This document shows, one piece after another, positions 18,701 to 29,426 of a stretch of 64,000 bases of DNA (position 1 is the stretch's first letter; every line of letters begins with the position of its first letter). The translations under genes and the position numbers were made by a program. Source of the DNA: an uncultured Prevotella sp. (GTDB lineage: Bacteria > Bacteroidota > Bacteroidia > Bacteroidales > Bacteroidaceae). The notes under the pieces were generated by a model. It searched no databases. It was not told the origin of the DNA and saw nothing but the letters and a program-made list of their open reading frames with translations. The stretch covers positions 62,001-126,000 of the forward strand of contig OMZO01000003.1 of the NCBI GenBank assembly GCA_900315525.1, written 5' to 3'.

Positions 18701-18729
18701 GGTAGTAGCAGAAATAATCTTTTTCTCAT
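15706..18729 (-). CDS. SusC/RagA TonB-dependent transporter (xylan locus)
   Basis: This 1007-residue outer-membrane beta-barrel imports oligosaccharides using TonB energy. The ATG at 18729 is preferred because MRKRLFLLLPMLLLSVVGALAQ is a clean signal peptide and a TATCTTTG box lies upstream; a longer frame reaches 18882 without support. Order: carboxypeptidase-D-like repeat (about 24-100), TonB-box-like DDVVVVGYGTMRKSDVTGAVS, plug domain with SIRGANTISGNTSVLVILDG, then the barrel to the C-terminal aromatic-rich strand. It heads the SusC-SusD-GH115 operon and is preceded by the HTCS that should control it. Confidence 0.95.
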   Translation of the reverse strand: MRKRLFLLLPMLLLSVVGALAQNVLRGIVISAADEEPVIGASIVEKGTTNGTVTNLDGRFQISVKQNATIVVSYIGYVTKEITPTGNGEIKVVLSEDNNVLDDVVVVGYGTMRKSDVTGAVSRANIQAFEKSPNTNLLQSLQGTVPGLNVGQSSSAGGNPELSIRGANTISGNTSVLVILDGIIYTGSLSSINPADIESVDVLKDASATAVYGAQAANGVLLITSKKGAKGRAKVNFSSSYSFQTPTHKMHTMNRNEMLNFDNECLWQFSKTKESGYTQQDPAFKLADRMPDAWMTDDQGNIIPGDYDWWNDFTRNGYIWENKLNVSGGSDAMSYLISLGNTQQQNYLLNDDYSRNSIRVNLDIQPVKWLKAGIQAFGSFENRDGQETYLPFLIECSPLTRPYDENGNMNHYPAHDARENPYHGSLVDDYDRTNQFFANIYGEVQLPLKGLTYRINFGNNYRIGEHHYSSEFAENSNGQAYKHHSTYYDWTLDNIVNYNNDFGKHTVGATLVYGASRRKYGYTAADAKLFPRMTLGYNSLELASTQNTSSDAWLETLLYQMARVNYSYDTRYMVTATVRRDGFSGFSSNNKSAVFPSVALGWVISNEKWFKVPQLDYLKLRAGWGMSGNQTSRYSSLAKVNSSIGYIFGDGVSGAMRQELASLANNDLKWEKTSGFNFGLDFALFNNRITGNIEYYTTKTKDLLYAVQIPSITGFTSIMSNVGEIQNNGFEITINTRNIQTKDFEWTSMFNLSTNSNKINKLSGLDTNGDGQEDDLTSSSLFIGESLSAIYDYTIDGIWQVGDNIPEGYHPGNYRIVDINNDGKIDENDRSIIGKADPSVRMGLLNSFKYKGFTLSFFLNAVLGGSKSFQGKNSFAELVNDNTLRHNRLTEQVDNFWTPSNTSGIYALYNANPAINPFRYENRSFLRLQDITLSYDLPRQWMQAIRIDGINIYVSGKNLLTFSGWHGWDPEPNITYQDINGQNRMTGSGYADRPVMKSVTFGININL

Positions 18730-18912
18730 TGTCAGTTGTTTAAATTGGATAATGTGAATTGAAAAATATTTTCTGGCTGCAAAGATATATAAAAACAAGG
18801 TATGTATATGCTGAAAATCGTTGCATAGGAATTGGATTTTGTTGCAGTATGACTCAAACATGCACTTTGCAATACGTCGCAAAATGCATGTTACAAATGA
18901 TAAAGTGCGAGG
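18730..18912 (-). promoter_or_regulatory. SusC promoter region with TGCAAC repeats
   Basis: TATCTTTG (minus) at 18780-18787 lacks a TTTG -33 partner, as expected for an activator-dependent promoter. Upstream on the minus strand, TGCAAC occurs twice 21 bp apart, with a related TGCAAA 25 bp further upstream. These are candidate HTCS sites. Confidence 0.5.
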
Positions 18913-21900
18913 CTACTGGGCCTGATTGTCAGCATAGTCGGAAGGTGACATGCCGAAGTAGTTCTTGAAAACAGTGGAGAAGTGGGTCTGATCGCTGAAT
19001 CCGACGCTGTAGGCGACCTGACTGACATTCACTTTTCCTTCCTTGATGAGTCGGGCTGCCTGTTCCATGCGCAGGTTGCGCAGGAATTTACCTGTCGGGA
19101 TGCCTGTCATTTCCTTCATCTTCCGATGTAGCTGGGCTCGGCTAAGTCCTACGTCAGCGGCGAGCTGGTCAACATTGAACTCCGGGTCCGACAGTCTGGC
19201 ATTGACTGACTTCATGATGCGCTCCATCAGCACATCGTTGTTGCTCTTCACCTTAATGTTTTCTATCCGTTCGTTCTGCGAGGATGCACCGCTGAACTTG
19301 CCGCGGAGTCGGCGTACGTTGTCAATGAGGTTGTCGATTTGGATATGCAGCTCTTCCATGTTGAAGGGCTTGGCGATATAGGCATCGGCACCCTTCTTCA
19401 GACCTTCGAGTTTGTCGCTGATTTCCGACTTTGAGGTGAGCAGTATTACGGGCAGGTCGCTGGTGTTGGGGTTGCCCTTGATCTGCTTGAGTAGGGAGAT
19501 ACCGTCCATCTCCGGCATCATCACATCGCTGATGACAATGTCGTATGGCCGGGAGAGCAGTTCCTTCATGGCCTCCTTGCCATTGGGACAATGGGAGAAA
19601 TGGTAGCGGCTTCCCAGTTCCCCGATGATGTAGTCGGCTATCTCTGTATCGTCATCTACAATCAGGATGTTTGTATCGCTGTAAGTATGCCTGTCGTTGT
19701 TTTCCGACAGTACATGCCGTGCCGGACTGTCTGTAAGGATCTGTTCTGGTTTCAGGTGCTTGTTGCCTAGCGGGATGGCGACGGTAAACGAAGTGCCGCT
19801 TTGCCCGTCTGTGCGGTGGTGGGCCTTGATCTTTCCTCCGTGAAGCTCCACTATCGAGCGGCTCAGGTTAAGGCCGATACCAGTGCCCTGCATGCCGATG
19901 GCAGCATCGTTCCTACCTTGATAGAAACGGTCGAAGAGATGGTTCATGTCCTCGTCCTTGATGCCGATACCGTTGTCGGTTACCTCGATTTCCATGCGGT
20001 TATCATGTTCTCTGACAGACACGATAACCTCCCCACCGTCGAAGGTGTACTTGAAGGCATTGGAGAGTAGGTTGGAGATGACCTTGTCGAAATTCGTCCT
20101 ATCTATCCATGCCATCAGGTAGTCCTTGTCGTGCTCCAGTGTGAAGGTGATGCCGCGCTGGGTGGCGCTATACTGATAAAGTTTACAGATGCTGCTGACG
20201 AAGCCCACCATCTCAGTCTCCCTGCAATGGAGCTGCATCTGCTTCTTGTCAACTTTCCGTTCGTCGAGGATCTGGTTGACCAGCAGCACCAGGCGCTGTG
20301 CATTACGGTCAATGGTGTCGAGGTAGGATTTGCTTTTTTCGTCGTTGACCGTATCCTTGAGCTTTGCCAACGGACCCAGGATCAGTGTGAGCGGGGAACG
20401 GATGTCGTGGGTGGCGTTCATAAGGAACTTCATCTTCTCGTCGTCTAGCTCCATCCGTTTCATATAGGTATAATATCTGATGGCTGCAACAATTAGGGCT
20501 GCCACAAAGAGTGCATAGCAGCAATAGGCTAGCGGGCTGATGTACCAAGGCGACTGGACGACAATCGTCACCGCTGCATTTTCGGCTGAGTAATGGCCTC
20601 CATATTTTGCCCTTACCTCTAAGTTGTACGTGCCTGGCCGCACGCGATTGAACGTGAAGGTATTGTTCTCATTGATGTTTGGTTGCCAGTCGCTTCCGTT
20701 CAGACGGTACTCATAAGAGACGTTCTCCGCGCCCTTGTAGTCGAGCAGGGAGAAGCTGATGGTGAAGGAGTTCTCCTCGTATGGGATTGTGATGCGCTCG
20801 CTCTGGGGAGATGCCCAGTGCCCGTTGACGTTGATGTCTGTAACGTACACCTTCCCAATCTCCTTGAGGCTGTTCTTGATGTCGCGCGGATAGAACAGCG
20901 TAACCCCGTCGTTGATGCCAAATCCGATCAGTCCGTCCTTGCCATGCAGAGAAAGGGCGTTGGCATACTCGGTGGTTGCCTGGCCGTTCCCTGTATTGTA
21001 GGCTATCAGCTCCTTTTCGCTGGCATCGTATTGCCAGAGGCCTATCGGGGTGCTGATCCAGAGGTTGTCATCCTTATCGCATACTATGCTGCAGATTCTT
21101 GTGTCGCAGAGCGCCTTGGCATACGGGTGGGGGAAGACCTTGCGCTGCTGGCGGTCGTAGATGTATATGCCGGCCAGTGTCCCAATGATGATGTTGCCCT
21201 TGGCATTCTCACAGACCGTAACGCTGGCAATCGTGTCGAGCAGCGCCTCCCATCCATAGCTGTTGAAACTATCGTTGTTCAGATTCAAGCAGGAGAGTCC
21301 CCGTGCCGTCGGTATCCACAAGTCGCCCCGGCTGTCGATGATCATGCCGTTTACCCAGTTGTTGCATAGCCGGCCCTTGTTTCCGTTGGTGTGTGTGTCA
21401 TATTGCCGGGCTTCGCCGGTGGTCTTGTCATATCTTACAAATCCTTTACCGAATTCTGAAATGAACAACCATCTGTCGGTCTCGGCTATTGCGTTGACCC
21501 ACTCTGAAGAAGCCCAGACCAATTGTGCGCTTCCCGATAGAGGGTCGTATCTATAGAGCCCTTTCTCAGCCCCGAGCCAGAATGTGCCGTCTTTGCCCTG
21601 ACAGATGAGGCTGGCCCCCCGGGGTGCCGACGCGGCGGCAAAAACCTCGCCTTTGCCGTTGAAGCGATAGAGCCCCTTGTTCCATACTGTACACCAGATA
21701 CGTCCGTTGTCGTCTATCGCCATCGAGGATATCTGGGCATTGCTTAATGAGCCGTTCAGTGGTGAGAAAGTCCAGCTGCGGAATGCATTCTGCTGATGGT
21801 TAAGCAGTACCACACCTTTTCTGAAACAGCCTGTCCACACGTTTCCGGAACGGTCCTCCATCAAAGCGGTCGTCGATGACTCGGAAAGCTGGAAGAATTT

Positions 21901-22791
21901 GTCGGAGAAGTCTATTGACTGCGGCGCTGACTGACCCTTGGGGAATGTATAAACACCATTCCCGGTGGTGCCTATGTAGAGACAACCTTGCTTGCTGAGC
22001 ATGGCTGACGACATGTCCACCTCGCCTACTATGCTTTCCGTAGAGAGACCAGCGTCTTTCCAAATCTCATCTGTCTTCTCGAAACGCATGATTCGCTTTG
22101 GAAAAACGGCCAGGAGCCTGTTGCTGCTATCGGTTAGGAATTGTTGCAGTGGCCCCAAGGAAAGTGAGAACTTTTTGGCCTTAGTAGCCTGCCCGTTCTG
22201 ATAGTCGATTCTATAGAAGTCATCAAATCTTCCCTTACACCACAGATATCCGTCGCTGTCCTCGAAGAGACGGCTAAGGAAATTGTCCTTTACCAACTGC
22301 ATCAGCCTGCTTTCCGCCACGATCTTGTCAGATCCCTTTCTGACAACGAAGACACCAGTGCCGGCAGTGCCGATGAGAATGTCGCCTCGCTTTGATTCCA
22401 TAATGCTGTTGACGCGTGGATGGATATTGCCGGGGAAAGGTATCTGGACGAAGCGGTTTCGGGTGAAATCATACTTAGAGATGGCATTCCCCGTGCCGAC
22501 CCATAAGTGGCCTTCGCTGTCGCAGAACAGAGAGCATACATCGTTCTGCGGCAGCGACCCGGTATCGCTGCTATTGTGTCGGTAGCTATAGAAACGATAG
22601 CCGTCGAATCGGTTCAGCCCATAGGTGGTGCCTATCCAGATATAGCCGTACTGATCTTGACAGAGACAAGTGACATCGCTGCTCGACATCAGGCTGCCTG
22701 GATACAGGATACCACTTGTGCGCGCATATCCTAACATTGACATAAATGTCAAGAGGATTAAGATGCAATTTCTCTGTTTGATAGCTCTCAT
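18913..22791 (-). CDS. Hybrid two-component system regulator (HTCS), xylan locus
   Basis: This 1292-residue inner-membrane sensor-regulator has a signal peptide (1-23). Two periplasmic Reg_prop propellers follow (about 30-670, many GYIWIGT / NVWTGC-type repeats), then a Y_Y_Y domain (about 680-745) and a TM segment 752-772. The HisKA domain has H795 in NATHDIRSPL; then come HATPase, a receiver (about 1040-1155) with D1089 in ISDVMMPEMDG, and an AraC-type double helix-turn-helix to the end. Binding of a specific oligosaccharide to the propeller would trigger transfer from H795 to D1089 and DNA binding. It lies between CE6-CE1 (28 bases upstream) and SusC, its probable target. Confidence 0.95.
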   Translation of the reverse strand: MRAIKQRNCILILLTFMSMLGYARTSGILYPGSLMSSSDVTCLCQDQYGYIWIGTTYGLNRFDGYRFYSYRHNSSDTGSLPQNDVCSLFCDSEGHLWVGTGNAISKYDFTRNRFVQIPFPGNIHPRVNSIMESKRGDILIGTAGTGVFVVRKGSDKIVAESRLMQLVKDNFLSRLFEDSDGYLWCKGRFDDFYRIDYQNGQATKAKKFSLSLGPLQQFLTDSSNRLLAVFPKRIMRFEKTDEIWKDAGLSTESIVGEVDMSSAMLSKQGCLYIGTTGNGVYTFPKGQSAPQSIDFSDKFFQLSESSTTALMEDRSGNVWTGCFRKGVVLLNHQQNAFRSWTFSPLNGSLSNAQISSMAIDDNGRIWCTVWNKGLYRFNGKGEVFAAASAPRGASLICQGKDGTFWLGAEKGLYRYDPLSGSAQLVWASSEWVNAIAETDRWLFISEFGKGFVRYDKTTGEARQYDTHTNGNKGRLCNNWVNGMIIDSRGDLWIPTARGLSCLNLNNDSFNSYGWEALLDTIASVTVCENAKGNIIIGTLAGIYIYDRQQRKVFPHPYAKALCDTRICSIVCDKDDNLWISTPIGLWQYDASEKELIAYNTGNGQATTEYANALSLHGKDGLIGFGINDGVTLFYPRDIKNSLKEIGKVYVTDINVNGHWASPQSERITIPYEENSFTISFSLLDYKGAENVSYEYRLNGSDWQPNINENNTFTFNRVRPGTYNLEVRAKYGGHYSAENAAVTIVVQSPWYISPLAYCCYALFVAALIVAAIRYYTYMKRMELDDEKMKFLMNATHDIRSPLTLILGPLAKLKDTVNDEKSKSYLDTIDRNAQRLVLLVNQILDERKVDKKQMQLHCRETEMVGFVSSICKLYQYSATQRGITFTLEHDKDYLMAWIDRTNFDKVISNLLSNAFKYTFDGGEVIVSVREHDNRMEIEVTDNGIGIKDEDMNHLFDRFYQGRNDAAIGMQGTGIGLNLSRSIVELHGGKIKAHHRTDGQSGTSFTVAIPLGNKHLKPEQILTDSPARHVLSENNDRHTYSDTNILIVDDDTEIADYIIGELGSRYHFSHCPNGKEAMKELLSRPYDIVISDVMMPEMDGISLLKQIKGNPNTSDLPVILLTSKSEISDKLEGLKKGADAYIAKPFNMEELHIQIDNLIDNVRRLRGKFSGASSQNERIENIKVKSNNDVLMERIMKSVNARLSDPEFNVDQLAADVGLSRAQLHRKMKEMTGIPTGKFLRNLRMEQAARLIKEGKVNVSQVAYSVGFSDQTHFSTVFKNYFGMSPSDYADNQAQ

Positions 22792-22819
22792 GGGAATGTT
22801 TAAAATTGCCTAAAGCTGC

Positions 22820-24877
<2,058 letters not shown>

Positions 24878-24886
24878 TCAAAAAAG

Positions 24887-24918
24887 TTTGGTTTGATATT
24901 CTTTTTTTGTTATCTTTG
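24887..24918 (+). promoter_or_regulatory. Promoter of the TPR-PP2C gene
   Basis: TTTG 24887-24890, 20 bases, TATCTTTG 24911-24918: a full consensus promoter, ending 31 bases before the ATG at 24950. Confidence 0.85.
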
Positions 24919-24949
24919 CGGCATATTTATTAACAGAACAACTATTGAT

Positions 24950-26974
24950 ATGAGAAAAGCTGGACTTTGGACCATTGTCGTAGTAACGATGATAATCGCC
25001 ATTGCGTGTGGCAAGCAGAATCAGAGCGGAGATGGTGATGAACTGATGGAACGTGCCTATAAGTCACGAGACTATAGTGGACTTGTCAGACAAGCGGATA
25101 GCTTGGAAAGCATTGGCCAACTCTCGCAAGCAAAAGCTTATTATTGGCGCGGCTATGCCTGCGACCGTCAGAAAAAGCTGCGGATGGCCGAATTCTACTG
25201 GAAGACCTCCCTGCGGGCGGCCGCCGACACCAAGGACTATGACACGTATGCCAAGACTGCAAGTAGGTTGGCAAACTTACTTGTCGTGCGAGGTGACTAT
25301 GAGGGCGCACTTAAGATGGCTGTTCCTGTGGCTGAAAAACTGGAGGCTGTGCAGTGTGACACGACCAGTGACTATGTGAACCTGTTGATCTATATCGGTT
25401 GTTCTCAGGCGGGTATCGGAAAGACAGGCGAGGCAACATTAGACGGTTTCGATCGAGCCTATCAGAAACATCTGGATAATATCCAGAAGAATCGTGATGA
25501 TGCCTCTTATAAGGATGCGATTGCAGGACTTATCAATATGTCAGTAGCATGTAATACGACGAAACATTATCAGGAGGCCTTGAAATGGACAGGACATTTC
25601 GGTGAGCTGCTCAGTGAATATGAACAGCGTCCGGAGGCTGGAAAGGATTACCTTGACAAACAGCTGGCACGTTTCCATATCTACCAGGCACAGGCCTATG
25701 AGGGCCTTGAAAAGCCGGAAGATGCCAACAAGGCTTATGAGGCTTTCCTTACCACGCAGTTCAGCAAGACTGCTGAGGGACGTATTCTGGCTAATGACTA
25801 CCTGGTGGCTGCCCAGCGATGGGATGAGGCTGCTGACAACTATCGGAGTCTCGATGCCCATCTTGGGAATCAGCAAGGTGGAGGTTATACTATCGACAAT
25901 ATCAAGAATCTGGTGTTACCGAAATACCAGGCCAACCTCTTGGCAGGCCGCAGAGATTCTGCGCTGGCTGTCAGCCGTGTCATCTGCGACTCGTTGCCGA
26001 TAGCCTTTGGCTTGGCAGATCGTCTTGATGCTGAAGAGCAGGCGGTGGTCGTGAAGAAGGTTGAAGAACTGGGCGAAAGCGAAGCTAAGGCCTCACAACA
26101 GCGCTATTATCTGATGTTTGGCTTTGTTGCACTGTTGTTCCTGGCCTTCTTGTATGTTGGCTTTATGCGAAGCAGGGCTGGTTACAGACTGAAACGCTCC
26201 CATGAGAATCTGAAGACGGCCTATGAGCAGTTGGAGGAGGCCACCTCCGTTAAGGAACGTGGAGAGACTGAGCAACGTATTGCTACGGCTATTCGTCGTT
26301 CTATCATGCCTGAAGAACAGGCTCAGCACAAGCTTCAGACCGTGTTCTCACAGTTGGAGCCTGGACAGATGACTGGCAGTGACCTCTGTGAGACTCAGAT
26401 ACATGATGATCGTCTTTTCTTCTGCATCGGCAACGCGGTAGGTGATGGTGTGCAGAATGCCGTTACGATGGCAATGGCTGGTGCCCAGTTCCGTTCATTG
26501 GCGGCTTTGGGAATGTCACCTGAGAAGATGATGGCGGCTATCAATACTGCCATGAGTCAGTATGAGGACCGACGACTGAAACTCTTTGTGGGTGAACTAA
26601 ACCTGCAGACAGGACAATTGGTTTACTGTAATGCAGGTCTGAATATCCCGTTACTGATGGATACGGAGGTGAGTCAGGTTCCATGCGAGACGGGCAAGAT
26701 GGTGGGAGAACAAGCAGACACGCTCTATACCGCTCAGGAGATGACTCTCACCCGTGGTCAGTTGTTTTTCCTTTTCACAGATGGTATGACATCGGCGGAA
26801 AATGCCACAGGAAAGCCGTTTGGAGAGAAAGCCTTGCGGGGTGCGGCACTTCAGGCCTTTAAACTTGACCCGGCACCAGAGGGCTTTGCTGGGCACATGA
26901 TAAAAGCTGTGCGCAGCTATACAGCCGGCGCACAGCAGAAGAATGATATGACCATGCTCGTCGTGACTATCTGA
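24950..26974 (+). CDS. TPR sensor with SpoIIE/PP2C-type phosphatase domain (altered metal site)
   Basis: Start at 24950 follows a consensus promoter and gives a lipoprotein-type signal (AIAC20). Residues 30-380 are TPR-like helices, probably periplasmic. A TM segment (about 388-407) and a coiled coil precede a cytosolic SpoIIE/PP2C domain (about 455-674). Such enzymes dephosphorylate anti-sigma antagonists (STAS proteins). Of the four usual metal Asp, D478 (GSD) and D611 (TDG) are kept, but the GD and DDxT positions read N495 (IGNAVGDG) and N665 (KNDMT). Activity may be weak or lost. It stands alone, divergent from CE6-CE1, and its stop overlaps the GH9 stop by eight bases. Confidence 0.85.
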   Translation: MRKAGLWTIVVVTMIIAIACGKQNQSGDGDELMERAYKSRDYSGLVRQADSLESIGQLSQAKAYYWRGYACDRQKKLRMAEFYWKTSLRAAADTKDYDTYAKTASRLANLLVVRGDYEGALKMAVPVAEKLEAVQCDTTSDYVNLLIYIGCSQAGIGKTGEATLDGFDRAYQKHLDNIQKNRDDASYKDAIAGLINMSVACNTTKHYQEALKWTGHFGELLSEYEQRPEAGKDYLDKQLARFHIYQAQAYEGLEKPEDANKAYEAFLTTQFSKTAEGRILANDYLVAAQRWDEAADNYRSLDAHLGNQQGGGYTIDNIKNLVLPKYQANLLAGRRDSALAVSRVICDSLPIAFGLADRLDAEEQAVVVKKVEELGESEAKASQQRYYLMFGFVALLFLAFLYVGFMRSRAGYRLKRSHENLKTAYEQLEEATSVKERGETEQRIATAIRRSIMPEEQAQHKLQTVFSQLEPGQMTGSDLCETQIHDDRLFFCIGNAVGDGVQNAVTMAMAGAQFRSLAALGMSPEKMMAAINTAMSQYEDRRLKLFVGELNLQTGQLVYCNAGLNIPLLMDTEVSQVPCETGKMVGEQADTLYTAQEMTLTRGQLFFLFTDGMTSAENATGKPFGEKALRGAALQAFKLDPAPEGFAGHMIKAVRSYTAGAQQKNDMTMLVVTI

Positions 26975-29339
26975 TAGCATAGAGATAGCCCAGCAGGGCC
27001 ATCTTGCCGCGCATCGTCTCTCGTGGGGTGAATTCTCCGTTCACCCAGAAATAACGTTGATTGAAATACGACTCCTGACGAGGCCAACCGCCATCGTTCC
27101 ATGAAGGATACATGCGGTCTGTCAGAATGCGGGCATCGCCGCCATTATGGCCTGGCGACCAAGTCTCTGTACCATTGAAGGGCGTCTGTCCCGGATGGGT
27201 TTCAGGTTCACCGTCATTGCGACCTGTGGAGTAACAGTCAGTAATATGACGTTCACCCAGTCCTGTCATTTCTACGATATTGCCGGGATTGCGGCCCAGT
27301 GCCCAGCTTGCCTCCGTGTACATCACGTGTTCCAGTTCCTTCTTGCGCGCCTTGGTGTCAGCAATATAGTGGGCGAGCATCACGAGTTGCAGGTTCTGAG
27401 ATACCTGCCAACGGCTGTCGTTAGCGCTGCGGCGTGAGGGACGCTGAGCCATGTGGCAGATGTTGTAGGCTTCGGCCTGAGCGTTGATGCTGCCTTTCAG
27501 GTTCTGGTAGAGGTCAGCATGGTGGCGGGGCTGAGGTGAGGTGAGATAGGCTGCGGCAGCCCAGGTCTGGTTGAAAGGTATCTCACCAGCATCAAACTGA
27601 TTGGTCACGCCGATACCGAAGAAACCTTGTCTGCCTCTGCTGAAGATAGGTGATTGGGCATTCTTGATCATGCTCTCCTCGGCGAAGATGTCTTCCCAGG
27701 CGGTGTCGCCAGTCAGGTTATAGAGGTAGGCAGCAGCCATCTGACGGAAGTCACGACCTCGCATCTGCATACTGCCGATGTCCTGCATGTCGTCGAGTTG
27801 CTGTTTTTCCTGCTTTGAGGCGAAACGGAAAGCTTTGATGGCTTCATCGGTGTAATACTGACAAAGCGAATCGTGCTTGCTGATACGGAAGGCTTCGGCC
27901 AACATGGCACAGTTGGCAGCATTAGCCCAGGCTGCCATCGTAGTACAGCCTGCCTGGAACATCACACTCCAGTCGGCACTGGGGTTCGTAACACCTTGCG
28001 AGTAGGCCTCACCGTCGCGGATAGAGAGGAAGAAGTCAGCCTCGTTACGGGCTTCGTCGATGATGTCGGGGATGCCGTTGCCATTTTCACGGATACCGAG
28101 GTCATCATCTGCCAGTCGTCCACCAGAGAGGATATAGGGCAAGAGCATGTCATAGATATTGCTGACATGGGCCAGATGACGGTCCCAGTCCATAGCGTCG
28201 GAGTGTCCACCCTTGACCTCCGTGTTGACGGGGTTGCCGGGCAGGCGATGCCGCCAGAAGATGGAAGCCATGACGGGCTTGAAGTGAGGCTCGTCCCAAA
28301 CATCGGTATGCAAGTCGCGCCATTCCTGATCCCATGGTGTGAGGTCGGTCTTATAGACAGTCAGTCCCTTGGGGTCGGTTTCTGGGATGAATTGTGGCTG
28401 ACGGGGTACAGGCCATACGTGCTCCGGGTCTTTCGGTTCACCGAGGCGCATGTAATAATAGCCGCGTACTGAGAAGCGGTAGGGCTGGTGGTAGATGTTC
28501 GATGCGATGTCGAAGTCCATGCTGCAACCTACGTCCTCTACAACGAGACGGTAGCGGCCAGGTTGTGTACAGCGGAAGTCGATGTTCCACACGTCGGTAC
28601 CAATCAGGGGCTTCTTGCCAGCCTCTTGTTCAGCGTCGGCAGCATGTTTCCAGAACTTCACGACGCCTGCACTTTGCTTTTTCTTGGTCTTTACATTGTA
28701 TAGATATACCTTCTTGCCCTCCCAGCTGTTGTAGTCTCGCTGTCCACCATCACCGAGCCACTGGTAGAGATCTGCGGCATGGGTCTGTTCTGCGGGGGAA
28801 TAGCCGATGATGTTCACGTGGAGTGCCTCCGACTGGGTATTCCACACGTCGAAGCGGATGCTGGCAGACTCCTGATCCAGTCCAATGCCCTTGGGCAGAC
28901 TGACAGTATAGGTGCAACCCTGCTTCATGTCCTGTGGCAGCTGGAGGAAGAGCCAGTGGTCGAGTTCGCTGCTCAGTGTGTTGTCGGTGTTCATTGGCTT
29001 CGACTTGCGCCAGATGGCCTTCGGTGCTGCGGTGCTGAATGCTTTGTCGTCAGCAGAACTGACAGCCCAGAGGGCAGCCTGCTGGGCCTGCTCTGCCTTG
29101 AGGCGTTCGCCGAAGACGATCAGCGTGTCATCACCAGGTGAGAACGAATGGCCCAGATAAGCACTGGGACCTGTACCGCTGTCGCGGTAGTGTACCTCAC
29201 CGTCGCGTACATGCAGCATCAGGTAGTTCTTGTCAATGACTTTCAGGCCTAAGACCTTAGCTGCAAAAACATGCGGTGCTGACAAGCACAATATGCCTGC
29301 CAGCACGTAGTTCAGTAGATGTCTCATTTTATTGTTCAT
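26967..29339 (-). CDS. GH9 endoglucanase with N-terminal Ig-like domain, secreted
   Basis: The 790-residue product starts at 29339 just after a TATCTTTG box (29365-29372). A signal peptide ends near HVFAA. An N-terminal beta region and a CelD-type Ig-like domain (about 165-290) precede the (alpha/alpha)6 GH9 barrel. The barrel begins around GGHSDAMDWDRHL and has the catalytic-base region near NPSADW and the C-terminal motifs WALGRNPGN, NGTETWSPGHNGG and GEFTPRETM. GH9 enzymes hydrolyse beta-1,4-glucan or mixed-linkage glucan. It follows GH115 on the same strand with an 87-base gap and its own -7 box. Exact substrate is not visible. Confidence 0.9.
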   Translation of the reverse strand: MNNKMRHLLNYVLAGILCLSAPHVFAAKVLGLKVIDKNYLMLHVRDGEVHYRDSGTGPSAYLGHSFSPGDDTLIVFGERLKAEQAQQAALWAVSSADDKAFSTAAPKAIWRKSKPMNTDNTLSSELDHWLFLQLPQDMKQGCTYTVSLPKGIGLDQESASIRFDVWNTQSEALHVNIIGYSPAEQTHAADLYQWLGDGGQRDYNSWEGKKVYLYNVKTKKKQSAGVVKFWKHAADAEQEAGKKPLIGTDVWNIDFRCTQPGRYRLVVEDVGCSMDFDIASNIYHQPYRFSVRGYYYMRLGEPKDPEHVWPVPRQPQFIPETDPKGLTVYKTDLTPWDQEWRDLHTDVWDEPHFKPVMASIFWRHRLPGNPVNTEVKGGHSDAMDWDRHLAHVSNIYDMLLPYILSGGRLADDDLGIRENGNGIPDIIDEARNEADFFLSIRDGEAYSQGVTNPSADWSVMFQAGCTTMAAWANAANCAMLAEAFRISKHDSLCQYYTDEAIKAFRFASKQEKQQLDDMQDIGSMQMRGRDFRQMAAAYLYNLTGDTAWEDIFAEESMIKNAQSPIFSRGRQGFFGIGVTNQFDAGEIPFNQTWAAAAYLTSPQPRHHADLYQNLKGSINAQAEAYNICHMAQRPSRRSANDSRWQVSQNLQLVMLAHYIADTKARKKELEHVMYTEASWALGRNPGNIVEMTGLGERHITDCYSTGRNDGEPETHPGQTPFNGTETWSPGHNGGDARILTDRMYPSWNDGGWPRQESYFNQRYFWVNGEFTPRETMRGKMALLGYLYAIR

Positions 29340-29364
29340 GATTGTTGTTGGTTGCATTCGGTTG

Positions 29365-29372
29365 CAAAGATA
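29365..29372 (-). promoter_or_regulatory. -7 box before GH9
   Basis: TATCTTTG on the minus strand, 25 bases before the chosen ATG; no well-spaced -33 box. Confidence 0.55.
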
Positions 29373-29426
29373 CAACAATAATTTCAAAATGCGACAAAAG
29401 AAATCTGATTATTTTTTTGTTTATGT

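Noticed and set aside
18730-18882. Longer N-terminus for the xylan SusC
   Set aside because: It would put a -7 promoter box inside the gene and hide a clean signal peptide.
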